The notes below the pieces were generated by a model. The model was not told the origin of the DNA and did not search any database. It saw only the letters and a program-made list of their open reading frames with translations. 64,000 nt of DNA from Ktedonospora formicarum (GTDB lineage: Bacteria; Chloroflexota; Ktedonobacteria; Ktedonobacterales; Ktedonobacteraceae): assembly GCF_016587355.1 (NCBI RefSeq), contig NZ_BNJF01000001.1, positions 4,121,721-4,185,720 of the forward strand, written 5' to 3'. Shown piece by piece: positions 62,201 to 64,000 of the stretch. Numbering within the stretch: position 1 is the first letter of the stretch; every line of letters starts with the position of its first letter. The position numbers and the translations under genes were made by a program.

Positions 62201-64000
62201 TGAAGATGCCGCAGAGCGAGCGGCATCAATTCTAAAAGCTATTGGTGAGCGAGCGGGTTTGCCTATCATTGAGGCTCTTGCCCCCATTGTCCAAGGGCGT
62301 ACGCGTATCCTGGTGCAAATCCTGGCTGATATTCATGAGGTGAGAGCAGTGTCCAGGATGATTGAAATTCTCCAGATGCCGTATGATGAGCCTTTACTTA
62401 CCATCACGCTTATTCGCGCGCTGGGGCTATTTAGCGAGCCACGTGTTGTTCCTCCTTTGCTGAGTATGCTGTCAAGCTCACACGTGCAATTTCAGGAAGA
62501 GGCTATTGAAGCGTTGAGCCAGTTTGGTTCAGTTGCGCTCCCTGATTTGGTAGCGGCGCTTGAAGAGACAACGCCCCAGATTAGGCATCGCCTTCAACGG
62601 GCCATCCTGGGTATGCATCCTTTCCCAGGTGAGGAACTCATCAAAGTATTAGAAACAGGCAGCGATGTACAGGTTCAAGCCCTTCTGGAAATTTTTCAGA
62701 AGCAGGGCGATGAAGCCGCGCATGTTCTGGTGCAGCACCTGTTGCATCCAGATCAGCACGTGCGCACGCGAATCTATCAAACCCTTGAGGAGTTACCCGG
62801 TGCGATTGTAGTGCCAGCCTTGCTGGAGGCCCTGGGCCAGGTGGCGATGCGCCCGACTCTCTCTTCGTTGCTCCTTAAACATCCTGAAGCAGCTATCGCT
62901 CCCCTGGTAAGTTTGCTGGGAGATGAAGATCTGGGGGCTACCATTGCCGATCTCTTACCACGCTTTGGTATAGATATGCTCGCGCCATTGATTATGGGCC
63001 TCAATGACCAGCGTAGCGCAGCCCGCAACCGCGCGCAAGCCTGTATTATTTCTCTGGTGCGGCAGAGCGACGATCAGCGGAAGATGCTTGATGAAATTGT
63101 TAACCTCTTTTACCCACCACCTCCTGAGCGCTCACGCGAGGTCCTCTTGGGGGCATTAACTAGCGAACTGGCTGAACTGAGTCTGCCATCTCTGCTGGCG
63201 GGGCTTGAAGATGCTCATCTGCTTGATGGAGTCGCTGAGGCGTTAAAACTCCTGGCACATAAGCGAGAGCACCGCGAATATGTCCTCTCAACCCTGGTCG
63301 CGGAATTGGGGAACGAGGAGCGCCGCCGAGGCGCGATGCTTACTCTGGTGCAGATTGGGGTGCCAACCGTCCCATACATGGGAAACTTGATTACCGCAAA
63401 AGATGTGGCTATCGCACGCGCTGCCAAGGAGGTTCTACGAGATCTTGGGGTGCTCGCTTTGCCCTTTATCTTGAGCGCGCAGAGCGACCATACAGCACCA
63501 GATAGGCGTGAGGCTGCTCTGGAGGTCTTCAATAGCATGTCGCCTCAAGTCATTCGAGAGGAACTAGTAGAAATGCTCTCGCATGACGCTCCATCCGACA
63601 TGGCGATGGCGATAACCCTGCTTCTGGAGCGCATTTTTGGCGAAACCATACAAGGTTATGAGGACCATGTAATGGTTATGGACCTGATTGAGCACGTGCA
63701 GACTCATAGCGACGAGAAGACGAATCAACGCATTATAGCTCTGCTCTTGTTACTTGGTGAGCCCTTGATTGTAAAGCCCCTGTTGCAGGCACTGGATGCC
63801 GATCCGAGGCAGCGCAAACTCCTAACATCGCTCTTCTTACTTCTGGGAAAAGCCGCTCAGGAAGAGATGTTGCATGTCTTCCGAGAACCGGAGACAACTG
63901 TTGAGTTGCGCGAAGAACTGGCGGCAGTACTTGGTATGCGCTCAATGCCCGAGGCCATTCTAGAGTATGCGCAGGATACGCATCGCTATGGCATCTCCAC
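59271..64000 (+). CDS. Membrane-anchored NACHT NTPase with long HEAT-repeat array (runs past window end)
   Basis: The frame from the ATG at 59271 (AAGGA five nt upstream) is open to the window end: at least 1,576 aa with no stop. Two membrane segments near residues 35-58 (ALVGTVVVGMILIVILWLL) and 77-98 (LIFVSLCLLFLTLFLVSLF) anchor it. The NACHT domain has Walker A GVPGAGKTMAL (residues 172-179 for the core) and Walker B LLLLCDGLNEVD (around 262-273), then LLMTCREIDYREQ. After a helical region, HEAT/PBS-type repeats run from about residue 690 to the end (for example HPRAVEPLIERLQDTDHFVM and PRVVPPLLSMLSSSHVQFQEE). NACHT-repeat proteins act as sensors in bacterial anti-phage systems and signalling, but no effector domain is visible in the part seen. 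Confidence 0.85.
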   Translation, partial: MLQEPSFARPSDPYGRHGPRKIVRSRTLPQRILNSLAIALVGTVVVGMILIVILWLLNPLQQGSSERLTGIFSLMAHSPLIFVSLCLLFLTLFLVSLFGTRIYALLRYLREAGREHRRVQRLYTPLEAMANIRPTAEQNHHEVTAPTIAVQREPVSILKLLEQHRSHQLILGVPGAGKTMALRVYQYRAVAQPLRLIVRREYIPILIPMKNYSLYLKRYSDLPEETWADYDIGLLSYLQESDLPGMHYIAPYLRQLARQGRLLLLCDGLNEVDSNYLSFVSQELADLMLHSDNRLLMTCREIDYREQPAFVRLVERGQAACATIYPLQPAQIHQFVERYILAQDGRWRHTAGQIIQIIDRSRLRYHCTNPMMLFTLMEIIDQIGVERGKQIDTRGRLLRESVVQLIARESRQGRWSSSALSEQGVIRFLSVVACAARWANDRNAIQLSVSATNGHWGEADLEAFGDELALWLNENPARGPYPDVEEPDALDDIAADRTQLLQFALAGDLIDISPNGVLSFRHELIAEYFVAEYFFAAERLTSEPVIREEMLENVGRWSEPIAIWAGLLDDPLVLAEQFGERGLESRSYLLQALSLALVCVGVLWTPPQAEIERPVVLPPAVEEALSIVVRNKEARESLARIFTRCAEEGGQEVYRSLLPLIMVEGVDEMLILLDKAVVPDLLFSYLEDMVDDVAYEAQVKRLTRLLGRFGSVVVERAVELSQPHAERSTRLRAAAINILGGTRHPRAVEPLIERLQDTDHFVMQRAANALYRLGPELTLKRLLQMLEQRNASAVSAYMHQASLVILERFMSEPGGQPRVTLMQYLRILETIVPVLTSNYQHEPQTQQRARDILVRLARNDDGVGSRDNRWEKVIEALLLYLPSQNEAAVKNVIEALREIGTVATPRLLSLLQQPAEIVRIRILDVLKETLDPLALPDLLRLVSEPGQALARRVADALYAYAPSSIPGLIELVLDSPREDAAERAASILKAIGERAGLPIIEALAPIVQGRTRILVQILADIHEVRAVSRMIEILQMPYDEPLLTITLIRALGLFSEPRVVPPLLSMLSSSHVQFQEEAIEALSQFGSVALPDLVAALEETTPQIRHRLQRAILGMHPFPGEELIKVLETGSDVQVQALLEIFQKQGDEAAHVLVQHLLHPDQHVRTRIYQTLEELPGAIVVPALLEALGQVAMRPTLSSLLLKHPEAAIAPLVSLLGDEDLGATIADLLPRFGIDMLAPLIMGLNDQRSAARNRAQACIISLVRQSDDQRKMLDEIVNLFYPPPPERSREVLLGALTSELAELSLPSLLAGLEDAHLLDGVAEALKLLAHKREHREYVLSTLVAELGNEERRRGAMLTLVQIGVPTVPYMGNLITAKDVAIARAAKEVLRDLGVLALPFILSAQSDHTAPDRREAALEVFNSMSPQVIREELVEMLSHDAPSDMAMAITLLLERIFGETIQGYEDHVMVMDLIEHVQTHSDEKTNQRIIALLLLLGEPLIVKPLLQALDADPRQRKLLTSLFLLLGKAAQEEMLHVFREPETTVELREELAAVLGMRSMPEAILEYAQDTHRYGIS

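Noticed and set aside
59271..64000. Minus-strand frames across the NACHT-HEAT gene
   Set aside because: All are short and antisense to a single long plus-strand frame with clear motifs and repeats.
1..64000. Prophage, insertion sequence or integrative element
   Set aside because: No transposase, integrase, phage structural gene or attachment-site pair was seen anywhere in the window.

Overview
The window is a bacterial chromosome segment with moderate G+C. Gene content points to Chloroflexota, most likely class Ktedonobacteria. The main reasons are a monoderm-type MurT/GatD peptidoglycan amidation pair, a family of lipoprotein-type peptide-binding proteins, a long TPR protein, a membrane-anchored NACHT-HEAT protein, and many uncharacterised helical proteins beside a standard bacterial core. 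The taxonomic call is inference from gene content, not from a search.

Layout. 1-3.7 kb: the t6A/ribosome cluster tsaB (frameshifted, cut by the window edge), rimI, tsaD, then a ROK sugar kinase. 3.8-8.1 kb: metG and a MoeB/ThiF-type activating enzyme (minus), then two stand-alone receiver proteins (plus), the second without the phosphorylatable Asp. 8.2-24.1 kb: an oligopeptide ABC transporter operon, oppB-oppC-oppD-oppF (minus), preceded by five tandem family 5 substrate-binding protein genes, one of them frameshifted. 24.4-29.3 kb: three poorly characterised minus-strand genes (478 aa, 255 aa, and a 746 aa TPR protein) with a divergent cyclic-nucleotide-binding protein. 30-35.6 kb: nrdR, a small Cys-rich protein, long-form hpf, a ClpX-type zinc-finger protein without ATPase, and gatD/murT with overlapping ATGA. 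36-46.3 kb: topA, an isocitrate dehydrogenase, glpX-gmk, rqcH, rpoN with an unusual zinc ribbon, and rnc. 46.8-47.3 kb: RNase P RNA (rnpB). 47.4-51.4 kb: a small protein, glycerate kinase, a CtaG-like membrane protein, aat and ybjQ.

51.4-54.9 kb is a tandem duplication of a GT-C/GT87-like membrane glycosyltransferase. Each copy is followed by a short in-frame relic of the ybjQ 3' end, which exposes the ancestral repeat unit. 55-58.9 kb: a MOP-superfamily flippase, a small membrane protein and a membrane-anchored GH3 hexosaminidase, suggesting an envelope polysaccharide/peptidoglycan role. From 59.3 kb to the window end runs one uninterrupted frame, a protein of at least 1,576 aa with two N-terminal membrane segments, a NACHT NTPase and a very long HEAT-repeat array. 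It is the most system-like object here, but its end and downstream neighbours are outside the window.

Two dispersed intergenic repeat families stand out. One is bounded by GAAAACC...GGTTTTC, with an internal GCTAGC (seven copies). The other is a set of long perfect palindromes sharing GGGGTNARGGGGAT (three copies). No CRISPR array, prophage, transposase, tRNA or rRNA was seen.
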